Notes: generated by a model from the sequence alone, not told the origin. A stretch of 59,860 nt of DNA from Nevskia sp035651715 (GCA_035651715.1 DASRFD010000044.1:1-59860); one strand, 5' to 3'. Positions 35,244-43,977 are shown, numbered from the stretch's first letter. Program-made: numbers and translations.

Positions 35244-36038
35244 CTACGCCGCATCCAGCTTCGCCCACGTCCGCGGCCCGACGATTCCATCCGGTACCAG
35301 GCCTTGGTTGCGCTGAAAGGCGCGTACCGCCGCCTCCGTGACACCGTCGAATCTCCCATCGACGGTCGAGCCCACTTTCTTTTGCACCGTTTTCACCAGA
35401 TCCCCGATCGACCCGCGGCGCAGGGTGGGTCTGGCGACCGCGCCCGGTAGCGGCGGCGGCTCAACCGCCGGAATCAGCTTGGGCGCGGGAGCGGATCCGT
35501 CCATGACGGCCACAACCCGCTGACGGAAAGCCGCCATGTCGAAATCAGGGTCGGTTTTGCGGCCAGGAGGGAGCGCGTACTCCTTGTGCCCGGCGCAGAA
35601 GTCGACGCTGCGACCGATGTGCTTGAGGATGGCCGCAACGCCGCGCGCATAGGCATCTATTTGCACTTCCGGCCAGGGCGAGTCGTCCGCGCCGCCGGTA
35701 TTCTCGGCCTCTACGCCGATGAAGTTGGTGTTGCCAGCAGTGAGTCCTTTCCAGCTGCCGGCACCGGCATGGTTGCACTTGCCGGCGGCGACCACGTAGT
35801 ACGTTCCATCCCGGCCGAGCCCAAGTTGGGCCAGCGGCCCGGGCAGGTCGCTGCGCCCATTGATCAGGGTCTGCAGGCTGGGCATGTTGCCGGCCTTGGG
35901 GCCCGCCGTGTGATGGCAGATCACGCCGAGAACTTCACCCATTTCGGCGCGGCCGCGGCTTTCCCAGCCATCGACCTGGGCTACCTTGAGCCCGGCGCTT
36001 TCCAGGACAGCAGGCAGCCACGTCAGCAAGTAGGCCAT
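35244..36038 (-). CDS. N-acetylmuramoyl-L-alanine amidase with peptidoglycan-binding domain (endolysin-like)
   Basis: 264 residues. The Amidase_2 zinc domain covers about 1-175: VICHHTAG (first zinc His), CNHAGAGSW, NFIGVEAENTG (catalytic Glu region) and FCAGHKEYALPPGRKTDP (second zinc His and catalytic Lys region). A PG_binding_1 domain follows from about 200: GDLVKTVQKKVG, then VDGRFDGVTEAAVRAFQ and PDGIVGPRTW. No signal peptide is present, as in holin-dependent endolysins. Its ATG lies 1 bp after the stop of the holin-like gene, so the two are coupled. Confidence 0.9.
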   Translation of the reverse strand: MAYLLTWLPAVLESAGLKVAQVDGWESRGRAEMGEVLGVICHHTAGPKAGNMPSLQTLINGRSDLPGPLAQLGLGRDGTYYVVAAGKCNHAGAGSWKGLTAGNTNFIGVEAENTGGADDSPWPEVQIDAYARGVAAILKHIGRSVDFCAGHKEYALPPGRKTDPDFDMAAFRQRVVAVMDGSAPAPKLIPAVEPPPLPGAVARPTLRRGSIGDLVKTVQKKVGSTVDGRFDGVTEAAVRAFQRNQGLVPDGIVGPRTWAKLDAA

Positions 36039-36039
36039 G

Positions 36040-36510
36040 TCAGACCACCCCGCCCTTTGCCGGAGGCAGGTCCTTGTCAGCCGTCGCCTGCTCGACCGGA
36101 ACCCCGCAGCCGTCGACGTGGTCGTCGGCCGGTTGGTCGGCGGCAGGCGATTTCTGCTTCCCTGCCTGATTCGAGGGAAGATATTTCTGTATGAACCCTT
36201 CGATGAAGTCGGTGCCGGCGTAGCCGATCGCCAGCAGCTTCATGACGGTCTCGCGGGCCGCGCCGGAATCAAAGGCGTTAGTGGTTCCGAAGAACGAGAA
36301 GCTTGTCACGCCGAGGCCGCCGGCAAGTGCGCCGATGAACAGGCTAATGCCGAGCTTCTGGCCGTCAAATACGTCGTCCTTGAACGACTGGTTCCGGGCT
36401 TGCGCGTCGTCGTACGCCTTTTTCAAGCCCACCACGACGCGCGCACCTTGCCCCATCGTGCCGACCAGCGCGCCCAAGGCAATCTGCGCGAGGATTTCCG
36501 AAGTCTGCAT
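36040..36510 (-). CDS. Small membrane protein, holin-like
   Basis: 156 residues. Two or three weak to moderate membrane segments (LAQIALGALVGTMGQ, GISLFIGALAGGLGVTSFSF, VMKLLAIGYAGTDFIEGF) precede a charged, Gln/Pro-containing tail. The layout and its position directly before an endolysin-like amidase that lacks a signal peptide suggest a holin role. The family is not recognised with certainty; an alternative is a membrane scaffold for the amidase. Confidence 0.6.
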   Translation of the reverse strand: MQTSEILAQIALGALVGTMGQGARVVVGLKKAYDDAQARNQSFKDDVFDGQKLGISLFIGALAGGLGVTSFSFFGTTNAFDSGAARETVMKLLAIGYAGTDFIEGFIQKYLPSNQAGKQKSPAADQPADDHVDGCGVPVEQATADKDLPPAKGGVV

Positions 36511-36537
36511 TGACGTTCCCCCCGAAGTAGAGATGAC

Positions 36538-36687
36538 TCAGCCGGGCGGCTGCGCCTCGTGGCTGGCCGGCGGTGCCGCCCCGGCATGCCCCGCGGCCGG
36601 CAGGTAGCGGCCGAGCAGGTACAGGGCCGTGACCAGCTGCATCGCCGCGACCACGCCGTACACCAGCACTTTCAGCGCATGATTCAT
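36538..36687 (-). CDS. 49-residue single-span membrane protein
   Basis: MNHALKVLVYGVVAAMQLV begins a protein with one membrane helix followed by a short Ala/Pro tail. It resembles the N-terminus of the protein starting at 25603: both have a YG-VA pair, LY-L-RY after the helix, and an AAP tail. It lies 27 bp before the holin-like gene in the same direction, so it may be the first gene of that cluster. Confidence 0.6.
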   Translation of the reverse strand: MNHALKVLVYGVVAAMQLVTALYLLGRYLPAAGHAGAAPPASHEAQPPG

Positions 36688-37091
36688 CCGTGCAACCCCA
36701 AGACCGCCCCCGCTCACCGGCCGCTCCGCGCGGTTCTGCCGCACGCTGCCGCGCGGTGTCGCCACGACAATACGACGCGCCCGCGCCGGGGCGGCAACGG
36801 GATTTGCGCAGCGGCAGCCCGATTTGCCCCGCAAAAGCGCTCCCGCGGAGTGCTGGGATGTCTTCATGTGATTGATTTTTTGTGATATTTCTGAAGTTAA
36901 GGATTGCTTAGCCGCGCCCCCTGCGACGCGGGCCGCTGATGCGCGCAAAGCGCCCGGATTTGGGAATTTCGTACTGAGCGCCGTCCCGCCCGGCATCGCC
37001 GCTTTACAATCGTTTAACAGAGCTCGCGCCCCCCGGCGCGGGCCGTGGTTCAGCCAGGGAATGGCATCGCACTCGGCTTTGGGAGCTTGGG
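36688..37091. promoter_or_regulatory. Divergent intergenic region between the amidase cluster and the kinase-fusion gene
   Basis: 404 bp without a convincing gene. A locally AT-rich patch (36866-36905, with GATTTTTTGTGATATTTC) stands out. TTTACA (37003-37008) is a possible -35 for the rightward gene. It is the natural place to look for binding by the winged-helix domain encoded downstream. Confidence 0.4.
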
Positions 37092-39836
37092 ATGTTGGCG
37101 GTCGACAGCGAGAACGGCGCGCTCTTCAGGTATCGCTTCGGCGAGACGGAGTTCGACGAGGCCCGGTTCGAGCTGAAGGTGGCCGGGGAGACCGTCGAGG
37201 TCCAGCCCAAGCCGCTGGAGCTGCTGGCGCTGCTGCTGCGCACGCCCGGCGAGGTGGTCACCTCCGAGGAAATCCTGCAGACCGTCTGGAAGTACCAGAA
37301 TCCCGGCGCGCTCGAAACCAATGTCATCGGCACGGCGCTGACCAAGCTGCGCGCGGCGCTGGGCAAGGACGCGTGGCGCATCGTCAACCAGCCGCGCGTG
37401 GGCTACCGCTTCGAAGGGCGGGTGGAGCGGATGGTGGTGGGGCGCGCCCTCAGCAGCGGCCTGGCGCTGGAAGCGGGGATGGCGGCGCCGCTGCGCGGCA
37501 ACTTCGTCCTGCGCGAGCTGCTCGGCCGCTCGCGCTACAGCGAAGTCTGGCGCGCCCGCCATGCCAAGACCGGCGAACCGCGCATCTACAAGTTCAGCCC
37601 GGCCGGCGAACGCCTGCCGGCGCTCAAGCGCGAAGCCACGCTGTTCCGGGTGCTGCGCCAGGCGCTGGGCGAGCGCGCCGATTTCGTGCGCATCATCGAC
37701 TGGAATTTCGCCGAGCCGCCGTTCTTCCTGGAGTGCGAGGACGGCGGGCAGAACCTGCGCCAGTGGGCGGAGCAGGAAGACCAGCTGCGTGCGCTGCAGA
37801 TGCCGCAGCGCCTGGCGCTGTTCCTGCAGATCGCCGACGCGGTGGCGGCGGCGCACAGCGTCGGCGTGCTGCACAAGGACCTCAAGCCGGACAACGTGCT
37901 GATCGCGCCGCACGGCGACGGCTGGCAGGTGCGGCTGACCGATTTCGGCAGCGGCCAGCTGCTGGAGCCGGCGCGACTGATGGACCTGGGCATCACCATG
38001 CTCGGCTTGACCACGCAGGGCGTGGCCGGCGACGCCACCACCGGCACCCTGCTGTACATGGCGCCGGAGCTGACCCGCGGCGAGCCGCCGACCACGCAGA
38101 GCGACGTCTACGCGCTGGGCCTGCTGCTGTACCAGCTGGCGATCGGCGACATGCGCCGTCCGCTGGTGCCGGGCTGGCAGCGCGAGGTGGCGGACGAGCT
38201 GCTGCAGCAGGACATCGCCGCCGCCACCGACGGCAACCCGGCACACCGCCTGGCCAGCGTGGCGGAACTGGCCGGCCGCCTGCGCCGGCTGCCGCAGCGC
38301 CGCGCCGAGCTGGCGGTGCGGCGCGAACTGGAGGAGTCGGCGCGGCAGGCGCAGGAAGACCTCAAGCGCGCCCGGGCGCGGCGGCCCTGGCTGGTCGCCT
38401 CGCTCGCCAGCCTGGCGCTGGGCCTGGTGGCGAGCAGCTGGCTCTACTGGCAGAGCCGGCGGGCCTACCTCGCGGCGGAGGAGCAGCGCACGCGGGCCGA
38501 GGCGATCAACAAGTTCCTCAACGAAGACCTGCTCGGCGCCGCCGACCCCGGCGGCCCGGGCGCGCAGCGCGATCCCACGGTGAAGCAGCTGCTGTCGCGC
38601 GCGGCCGGCCGGCTCGACGGGCGCTTCCGCGACGACCCGCTGACCAGGGCCTCGCTCGACCTCACCATCGGCCAGTCCTACTTCGGCCTGAGCGATTACG
38701 CCGCGGCGGAGGCGTTCCAGCGGCGCGGCATCGCCCAGCTCACCGCCAGCAAGGGCGCCGCCGACGCCGACACGATCGAGGCGCAGTACCTGCTGGCGCG
38801 CACGCTCGGGCTGCAAAGCCGCTACGACGAAACCCTGGCCCTGCTCGACCAGGCCGACGGCGCCGCCGGCCCGCGCCTGGCGCAGCCGACCCGGCTGGCG
38901 ATGCTGTCGGCCTGGGCGCGCGGCAGCTATTACATCATGCGCATGCAGCCCGAGCTCGCGCTGCCGCGCTTCGAGCAGGCCGAGCGCGTGCGCCTCAGGC
39001 TGCTGCCGGACGACACCGCCTGGCTGCTGCACATCCACGGCGCCCTGGCCTGGTGCTACGTGCGCACCAACCGCAACCAGGACGCCCTCGCCACGCTGAC
39101 GCCGCTGCTGCAGCCGGCCTACTCGGTGGACCGCATCGGCCTGACCGAATGGCAGAAGCTGCGGATGCACTATACGCAGGCGCTGGACAATCTCGGACGC
39201 TACGGCGAAGCCGAAACCACCATGCAGGAGACCCTGCGCGAAGCTCAGCGGGTGCTGGGCGAAGACCATTTCATGACCGGAATGGTCTGGGACTACCTCG
39301 GCGGGATCTACCTGTATACCGGCCGCTGGCGGGAAGCCATCGCCGCGCATGAGCGCGCTTTGGCCATCATGCGGCTCACCGCCGGCCCGCAGGCCCGCAA
39401 CGTCGCCATCCTGGAGTCGGAACTCGCGGCATCGCACTACCAGCTCGAAGGCGCGGCGCAGGCCCTGCCCCAGCTCCGAGTCTCACACGCCGCACTGGCG
39501 CAGAAGCTCGGCCAGGATTCGGCGATCACCCAGGCCGCGGCGTTCTATCTGGCCAGCGCGCTCGCCGACCTGGACCGGCTGGCGGAGGCGCAGGCGATGC
39601 TGGACCAGGTGCGTGCCGACGCGCTGGTCACGATGGAGCCGCAGCAGAACTGGGGCGAGCGCGTCGCCGGCCTCAGGGGCGTGCTGCTGATGCGGCAAGG
39701 TCAAACAGCGCGGGGACGGCCCATGGTGGAAGAGGCACTTGCGAGGCTCGCCAAGGCCAAGGCGCCGGACTGGATGATGCAACCCCTGCAGGCGGCGCTG
39801 AACAAGGCCGGGGGCGCCAATCTGGCCCGGGAATAA
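37092..39836 (+). CDS. Winged-helix / Ser-Thr kinase / membrane / TPR fusion regulator
   Basis: 914 residues. Residues 10-110 are an OmpR/CadC-type winged helix (QPKPLELLALLLRTPGEVV, NVIGTALTKLRAALG, RVGYRFEG). Residues 137-400 are a protein kinase: glycine loop LGRSRYSEVW, Lys167 in IYKF, catalytic Asp263 in HKDLKPDNVL, DFG at 284, MAPEL at 323, and SDVYALG. Residues 432-455 are one membrane helix, and 460-914 are TPR-like repeats (IGQSYFGLSDYAAAEAFQRR and others), predicted to face the periplasm. It joins DNA binding, phosphorylation and sensing in one chain. The kinase looks catalytically complete. Start after a GGGAG site. Confidence 0.9.
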   Translation: MLAVDSENGALFRYRFGETEFDEARFELKVAGETVEVQPKPLELLALLLRTPGEVVTSEEILQTVWKYQNPGALETNVIGTALTKLRAALGKDAWRIVNQPRVGYRFEGRVERMVVGRALSSGLALEAGMAAPLRGNFVLRELLGRSRYSEVWRARHAKTGEPRIYKFSPAGERLPALKREATLFRVLRQALGERADFVRIIDWNFAEPPFFLECEDGGQNLRQWAEQEDQLRALQMPQRLALFLQIADAVAAAHSVGVLHKDLKPDNVLIAPHGDGWQVRLTDFGSGQLLEPARLMDLGITMLGLTTQGVAGDATTGTLLYMAPELTRGEPPTTQSDVYALGLLLYQLAIGDMRRPLVPGWQREVADELLQQDIAAATDGNPAHRLASVAELAGRLRRLPQRRAELAVRRELEESARQAQEDLKRARARRPWLVASLASLALGLVASSWLYWQSRRAYLAAEEQRTRAEAINKFLNEDLLGAADPGGPGAQRDPTVKQLLSRAAGRLDGRFRDDPLTRASLDLTIGQSYFGLSDYAAAEAFQRRGIAQLTASKGAADADTIEAQYLLARTLGLQSRYDETLALLDQADGAAGPRLAQPTRLAMLSAWARGSYYIMRMQPELALPRFEQAERVRLRLLPDDTAWLLHIHGALAWCYVRTNRNQDALATLTPLLQPAYSVDRIGLTEWQKLRMHYTQALDNLGRYGEAETTMQETLREAQRVLGEDHFMTGMVWDYLGGIYLYTGRWREAIAAHERALAIMRLTAGPQARNVAILESELAASHYQLEGAAQALPQLRVSHAALAQKLGQDSAITQAAAFYLASALADLDRLAEAQAMLDQVRADALVTMEPQQNWGERVAGLRGVLLMRQGQTARGRPMVEEALARLAKAKAPDWMMQPLQAALNKAGGANLARE

Positions 39837-39876
39837 AGCCCGCGGCGGCGAGCCGAAGCCCGCCGCCGCGGCTCCT

Positions 39877-40029
39877 TCAACGTGCGGTGCCGGGCGCGAT
39901 AGCGATGCAGCCGCCGTACTCCACGCGGTTGGCCGGCGCCGCCTCCGTGCGCGACGTCCGCCGCTCACGCGCCTTGAGCAACTCCAGCATGTCGGCGCGG
40001 CTGGGGTACTTCAGGGATTGCTGTTTCAT
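39877..40029 (-). CDS. 50-residue peptide gene overlapping the GRDP-like gene
   Basis: The ATG follows a strong GAGGAGG ribosome site with good spacing. The product begins MKQQSLKYPSRADMLELLKA, a likely amphipathic helix, then a charged Arg/Thr/Ser linker, and ends NRVEYGGCIAIAPGTAR. The layout of a helical leader plus a short Gly/Cys tail recalls peptide precursors, but no modifying enzyme is recognised with certainty. It overlaps the 3' end of the GRDP-like gene by 65 bp in another frame, implying coupled expression. Too short to assign by family. Confidence 0.6.
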   Translation of the reverse strand: MKQQSLKYPSRADMLELLKARERRTSRTEAAPANRVEYGGCIAIAPGTAR

Positions 40030-40492
40030 CGTCTGGTCCCTCCTCACTGTGGTGGGTGCGCGGCACCCGGCTCATCAACGCGGCCAGCAGGCGCCGGTGC
40101 CGGCGGAAGCGCGCGCGCTGGCGCGCGGCGTCGGCCGGGCCCAGGCGGCCCGAAAAGGGGTAGTGCAGCAGCGGCGCGCCGAACAGCCTGCGGCAGTCCT
40201 CCAGGTACAGCTCCAGGTTGAGGATGTGGGCGTGCCAGTAGAGGTCGCAGTCGCGGCTGGGGGCGAGCCCCTCGCCCGGGTGGTCGCGCGCCAGCTGCAG
40301 GAAGCAGCGATACTCGAACTCGACCGCGTCGATCTTCTGCAGGCTCCAGGGCTGCTCGCAGGCGATGAGGAAGCTCACCGGCTCCAGGTTCAGCGCGAGG
40401 ATGTCAGGGTCGAGGGCGCGGCGCGGCGCGCGGCCGCGGGATGCCGGCGGCAGGGCCGACAGCTGCGCCGCCGCCCTCCTCGCCTCGCCCAT
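39965..40492 (-). CDS. GRDP-like (glycine-rich-domain-protein family) protein
   Basis: 175 residues. DCDLYWHAHILNLELYLEDC followed by RRLFGAPLLHYPFSG is the hallmark of the GRDP/DUF1399-like family: a W-H-H pair, Tyr, and FG--L-HYP. Upstream, FEYRCFLQLARDHP fits the family helix. The two histidines and nearby Asp could bind a metal. Function is unknown in bacteria. It is convergent with the kinase-fusion gene and followed by the overlapping 50-residue peptide gene. Confidence 0.72.
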   Translation of the reverse strand: MGEARRAAAQLSALPPASRGRAPRRALDPDILALNLEPVSFLIACEQPWSLQKIDAVEFEYRCFLQLARDHPGEGLAPSRDCDLYWHAHILNLELYLEDCRRLFGAPLLHYPFSGRLGPADAARQRARFRRHRRLLAALMSRVPRTHHSEEGPDDETAIPEVPQPRRHAGVAQGA

Positions 40493-40697
40493 GACCGGTC
40501 TCCGTGACGCGGCGCTGCCGCCGCGGCCTCCATCACAGTACGGGCGCCGCCTCGCCGCAATTATTGTCGGCTAATCATTTGCTAACCGGATTTTTCCCGC
40601 GGCTTTTCATATTGCTGCGGCTGCCCCGCATCTGCGGGCTTTGCCTGGGCGCCGCCCGGGCGTAGGTTTTTGCGTCCCCATGGACAGGGAGCGGAAC

Positions 40698-41759
40698 ATG
40701 AAACGGGCCCGGGTGGCGCGGCTGCGCGCGCTGGCGTTGTGGTGCTTCTGCTTGTTTGCCCCGGCCGCGCCGGTCCAGGCGCAGGCCGGCGGCGCGCCGG
40801 TGCCGGTGGTGTTCGACACCGACATGGATTTCGACGACTCGGCCGCCCTCGCCTACCTGGCGGCGGCGCACAAGCGCGGCCTGATCGAGCTCAAGGCGGT
40901 GACCGTCACCAGCGCCGGCAATGGCTATTCCGGCAGCGCCATCCGCCATGCGCGCTGCATCCTGCACCGCGTCGGCCTGCCCGACATCCCGGTGGCCGAC
41001 AGCACCGCCCGGGGCGCCCACGCCTTTCCGCCGGAGGCGCGGCTGGCGGTGGACCTGGTGCTGGAGGACGTGCTGCTCGGCTGCCTGCAGCCGGCGACGC
41101 ATTCCCTCGAGCCGGCGCCGGCGCTGCTGGCGCGCATGGCCAACGCGGCGGACGGGCGCCTGGTGGTGGTGGCCACCGGTCCGCTGACCGACCTGGCGGC
41201 GGCGCTGCCGCTGCTGCGGCCGGTGGCGGGGCAGGCGCTGCCGCTGAGCCAGGTCTACATCATGGGCGGCGCCATCCGCGTCGCCGGCAACCTGTGCTGC
41301 ACCACCACCCTGCCCTACGACAACACCCAGGAGCTGAACCTGTGGGCCGATCCGGCGGCGGCCCAGGCGGTGTTCGCCGCGCTGGGCCCGGCGCTATCGC
41401 TGGTGCCGCTGGACGCCACCGCCTACGTGCCGATCACCGAGAGCTACGTCGGCGAAATCAACCTGGCGCAGAACCAGACCACCGCCGAGGCCCGGCTGGT
41501 GGCGGCGATCGTCGACAACCCCATCGTCCAGGCGGGCATCCTCGACGGCATGGCCTTCTGGTGGGATCCGCTGGCCGTCGTGGCGGCGACGCGGCCGGGC
41601 GTGGTGAGCTACCAGTCCGCCACGGTGTCGGTGGTGCAGGGCGGCGCCGCCAGCGGAAGGGTGCAGCTCACCCCGGGCGGCGCGCCGCTGCGCTATGCCA
41701 CGGCGGCGAACCCGGCGCTGTTCCAGCAGGATTTCATCGAGGTATTGAACGAGCGCTGA
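40698..41759 (+). CDS. Secreted nucleoside hydrolase (IUNH family)
   Basis: 353 residues. A signal peptide ends near VQAQA. The family motif VVFDTDMDFDDSAAL gives the calcium-binding Asp cluster, VVATGPLTDLAAAL is the usual second motif, and ELNLWADPAAAQAV resembles the NxxxDPEA segment. It hydrolyses the N-glycosidic bond of nucleosides or similar ribosides, here probably in the periplasm. Start at MKRARVARLR after a GGAG site. Confidence 0.88.
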   Translation: MKRARVARLRALALWCFCLFAPAAPVQAQAGGAPVPVVFDTDMDFDDSAALAYLAAAHKRGLIELKAVTVTSAGNGYSGSAIRHARCILHRVGLPDIPVADSTARGAHAFPPEARLAVDLVLEDVLLGCLQPATHSLEPAPALLARMANAADGRLVVVATGPLTDLAAALPLLRPVAGQALPLSQVYIMGGAIRVAGNLCCTTTLPYDNTQELNLWADPAAAQAVFAALGPALSLVPLDATAYVPITESYVGEINLAQNQTTAEARLVAAIVDNPIVQAGILDGMAFWWDPLAVVAATRPGVVSYQSATVSVVQGGAASGRVQLTPGGAPLRYATAANPALFQQDFIEVLNER

Positions 41760-41786
41760 GCAAGCCCGCGAGGCGCGGCCGGCGCC

Positions 41787-42248
41787 TCAGAGCTGGTGCC
41801 GGTAGACGATGAAGCCGGAGCGTTCCGCCAGCCGGTCGTAGAGCCGGCGCGCGGTGGCGTTGGTCTCGTGGGTCTGCCAGTAGACCCGCGCCGAGCCGGC
41901 GCCGCGCGCCCGCTGGTACACCGCCTCGATCAGCGCGCGGGCCACGCCCTGGCCGCGCGCGGACTCGTCGGTGTAGAGGTCCTGCAGGTAGCAGATCGGA
42001 TCGAGCAGCGTGGTGCTGCGGTGGAACAGGTAGTGCGCCAGGCCGAGCAGGCCGCCGCCGCGCTCGGCCACCAGGGCGTGCACCGGCTCGGCGGGGTCGA
42101 AGAAGCGCGCCCAGGTGGTGCGGGTGACCGGGTCCGGCAGGGCGGTGGCGCCGTGACGGCCGTAGAAGCGGTTGTAGCCCTGCCACAGCGGCAGCCAGCG
42201 CTCGAAGTCGCTGCGCGCGGCGTCGCGGATCTGGAACGGTTCGGCCAT
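41787..42248 (-). CDS. GNAT-family N-acetyltransferase
   Basis: 153 residues. The acetyl-CoA-binding segment is CYLQDLYTDESARGQGVARALIE, with the RGQGVA loop typical of motif A. VYWQTHETNATARRLYDRLAE is motif B, close to the subgroup acting on amines or diamines. The substrate is not determinable. It stands alone, convergent with the nucleoside hydrolase gene. Confidence 0.88.
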   Translation of the reverse strand: MAEPFQIRDAARSDFERWLPLWQGYNRFYGRHGATALPDPVTRTTWARFFDPAEPVHALVAERGGGLLGLAHYLFHRSTTLLDPICYLQDLYTDESARGQGVARALIEAVYQRARGAGSARVYWQTHETNATARRLYDRLAERSGFIVYRHQL

Positions 42249-42279
42249 GCCCGGACTGTGCCGGGCAGGGCCGCCGCTT

Positions 42280-43977
42280 TCAAGCCGGGTGGGACGAAAC
42301 GTGGCGCCGCCGCCGCAGCGCCGCGGCGCCGAGCAGCAGCAGGGTGAGCGGCGCCACCGCGCCGCCGGAACCGCCGCTGCCGCCGCCGCTGCCGCCGGCG
42401 CCGCCCGCGGCCGGACCGCCGCTCACGCTGCAGCCGGCGCGGATGTCCTCGCAGTGCTGGATGCTGCCGTCGCGGGCGGGATAGTCGCGGGCGGAGCGGG
42501 TGTAGAAGCTCATCTTGGCCGCGCCCTGCGCGCCGGCGTCGTCGAGCAGGCGGGCGTCGGCATCGGCGTAGCCCGGCTCGCCCGGCTGTTTCAGCCAGCG
42601 GTCGAACCAGGCCAGGGTGTAGTGCTGGGCCATGGCGTTGCCGTAGCCGCCCTCGCAGGCGCCGCTGGCGGGATCGGGGCACCAGGAGGTGGCCGGCAGC
42701 GGCTGCGCCAGCGAGAAGTCGTAGTGGGTGCTGCCCTGGATGGTGATCTGGAACACCGGCACGCCGGCCTTGACCCAGGCGTCGTACGCAGCGGCTTTCT
42801 TCAGCTCGGGGTCGGGCGGGCTGGTGAAGGGCACCGGCGTGAGGCCGTATTCGGAGGACATGCCCAGCGCCGGCACGCGCGGCACCTCCTGCGGGCTGCC
42901 CATGCTGCTGCCGGCGCCGAGCGCGTCCCAGGCTACCGCGGCCTTCACCGGGTTGCTGGCGTCGAGCTTGCCGGGCCAGGGGTCGGCGCCGGCGGCGCCA
43001 TAGCCCTGCACCACCGATACGCCGGTGGCGCCGAGCGAGTGGCCGGCGATGCCCAGGCGCGCGGGATCGACCATGGCCCAGGCCGGGTTGTACGGCGCGA
43101 CCGCGGTGGGATAGGTGCCGGCGCAGGCCAGGTTGTGCGGATACGGATGCGCCGGGCTGGAGCGGAAGAAGTCGATGGCGTCGACCAGGCCGTCCCAGAA
43201 CACGGCAGGGTTGAGGTTGGTGCCCTGGCCGCCGCCCGGGCTCTGCTGGTCGGAGCGGCCCTGGCCGCGCGGGTCGAAGGTCAGCACCACGTAGCCGTTG
43301 CGCGCCAGCAGCTGCGCCGCCCACCAGTACAGCGGCTGCGGCGCCTCGATCGAGCCGTTGAGGATCACCGCGCCGGGCAGGGTCTTGCCGGCGGGCACGC
43401 CCAGCGGCTGCCATACGCGCGCGGTGAGGCGGGCGCAGTCGGAGTCGTAGAACACCAGGTCGGTGGCGGTGGCGACCTTGCCGTAGAAGCCGTCGCCGTC
43501 CGGGCCGTTGGCCTCGGCCCAGCGGAAGGGATCGCCGGCGCAGATCAGGCTGTAGGTCTCGCACGGCGGCGTGAACGGCGAGTCGAGCGAGATCGAGGCG
43601 ATCGACGCGGGGTTCTGCTGCACCTGCTGCGTCACCTGCATCAGGGTGGCGCTGAGCGCGGCGGGGTTCTGGATCGCGGCGAGGATCTGGTCCAGCGGCG
43701 TCGACGAGGCCAGCAGCCAGCTCGGGTCGAGCGTGTCGCGCTGCACCAGGGCCAGGGTGTTGGTCAGGCCCTGGGTCAGTGTGCGCTGCAGGAAGGCCGG
43801 GTTGAGCTGCTCGGCCGGCGCCTCGGCCACCTTGGCATAGTTCTGCGCCTCGCGCTGCAGCCATTCCGCCGACGGGTAGGCCGGCCCCTCCGGTATCGCC
43901 GGCGTGGCGCAGGGCCACAACGCGCCGGCGCACAGCGCCGCCGCCAGCAGGGTCTTCACCGCCTGGTTCCCGAGCAT
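42280..43977 (-). CDS. Secreted alpha/beta hydrolase with GlyGly-CTERM sorting signal
   Basis: 565 residues. Signal peptide (LLAAALCAGALWPCATPA), a helical N-terminal part, then an alpha/beta hydrolase domain: FDPRGQGRSDQ, nucleophile elbow GIAGHSLGATG (Ser), and a late GSTHYDFS with the likely His. The C-terminus is a Gly/Ser stretch, one hydrophobic helix (APLTLLLLGAAAL) and RRRR, the GlyGly-CTERM signal processed by rhombosortase. GGAGGAG precedes the ATG. It is probably an esterase or lipase sent to the surface through type II secretion. Confidence 0.88.
   Translation of the reverse strand: MLGNQAVKTLLAAALCAGALWPCATPAIPEGPAYPSAEWLQREAQNYAKVAEAPAEQLNPAFLQRTLTQGLTNTLALVQRDTLDPSWLLASSTPLDQILAAIQNPAALSATLMQVTQQVQQNPASIASISLDSPFTPPCETYSLICAGDPFRWAEANGPDGDGFYGKVATATDLVFYDSDCARLTARVWQPLGVPAGKTLPGAVILNGSIEAPQPLYWWAAQLLARNGYVVLTFDPRGQGRSDQQSPGGGQGTNLNPAVFWDGLVDAIDFFRSSPAHPYPHNLACAGTYPTAVAPYNPAWAMVDPARLGIAGHSLGATGVSVVQGYGAAGADPWPGKLDASNPVKAAVAWDALGAGSSMGSPQEVPRVPALGMSSEYGLTPVPFTSPPDPELKKAAAYDAWVKAGVPVFQITIQGSTHYDFSLAQPLPATSWCPDPASGACEGGYGNAMAQHYTLAWFDRWLKQPGEPGYADADARLLDDAGAQGAAKMSFYTRSARDYPARDGSIQHCEDIRAGCSVSGGPAAGGAGGSGGGSGGSGGAVAPLTLLLLGAAALRRRRHVSSHPA

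Noticed and set aside
35244..36510. Complete prophage around the amidase and holin-like genes
   Set aside because: No capsid, tail, portal, terminase or integrase genes occur in the window.
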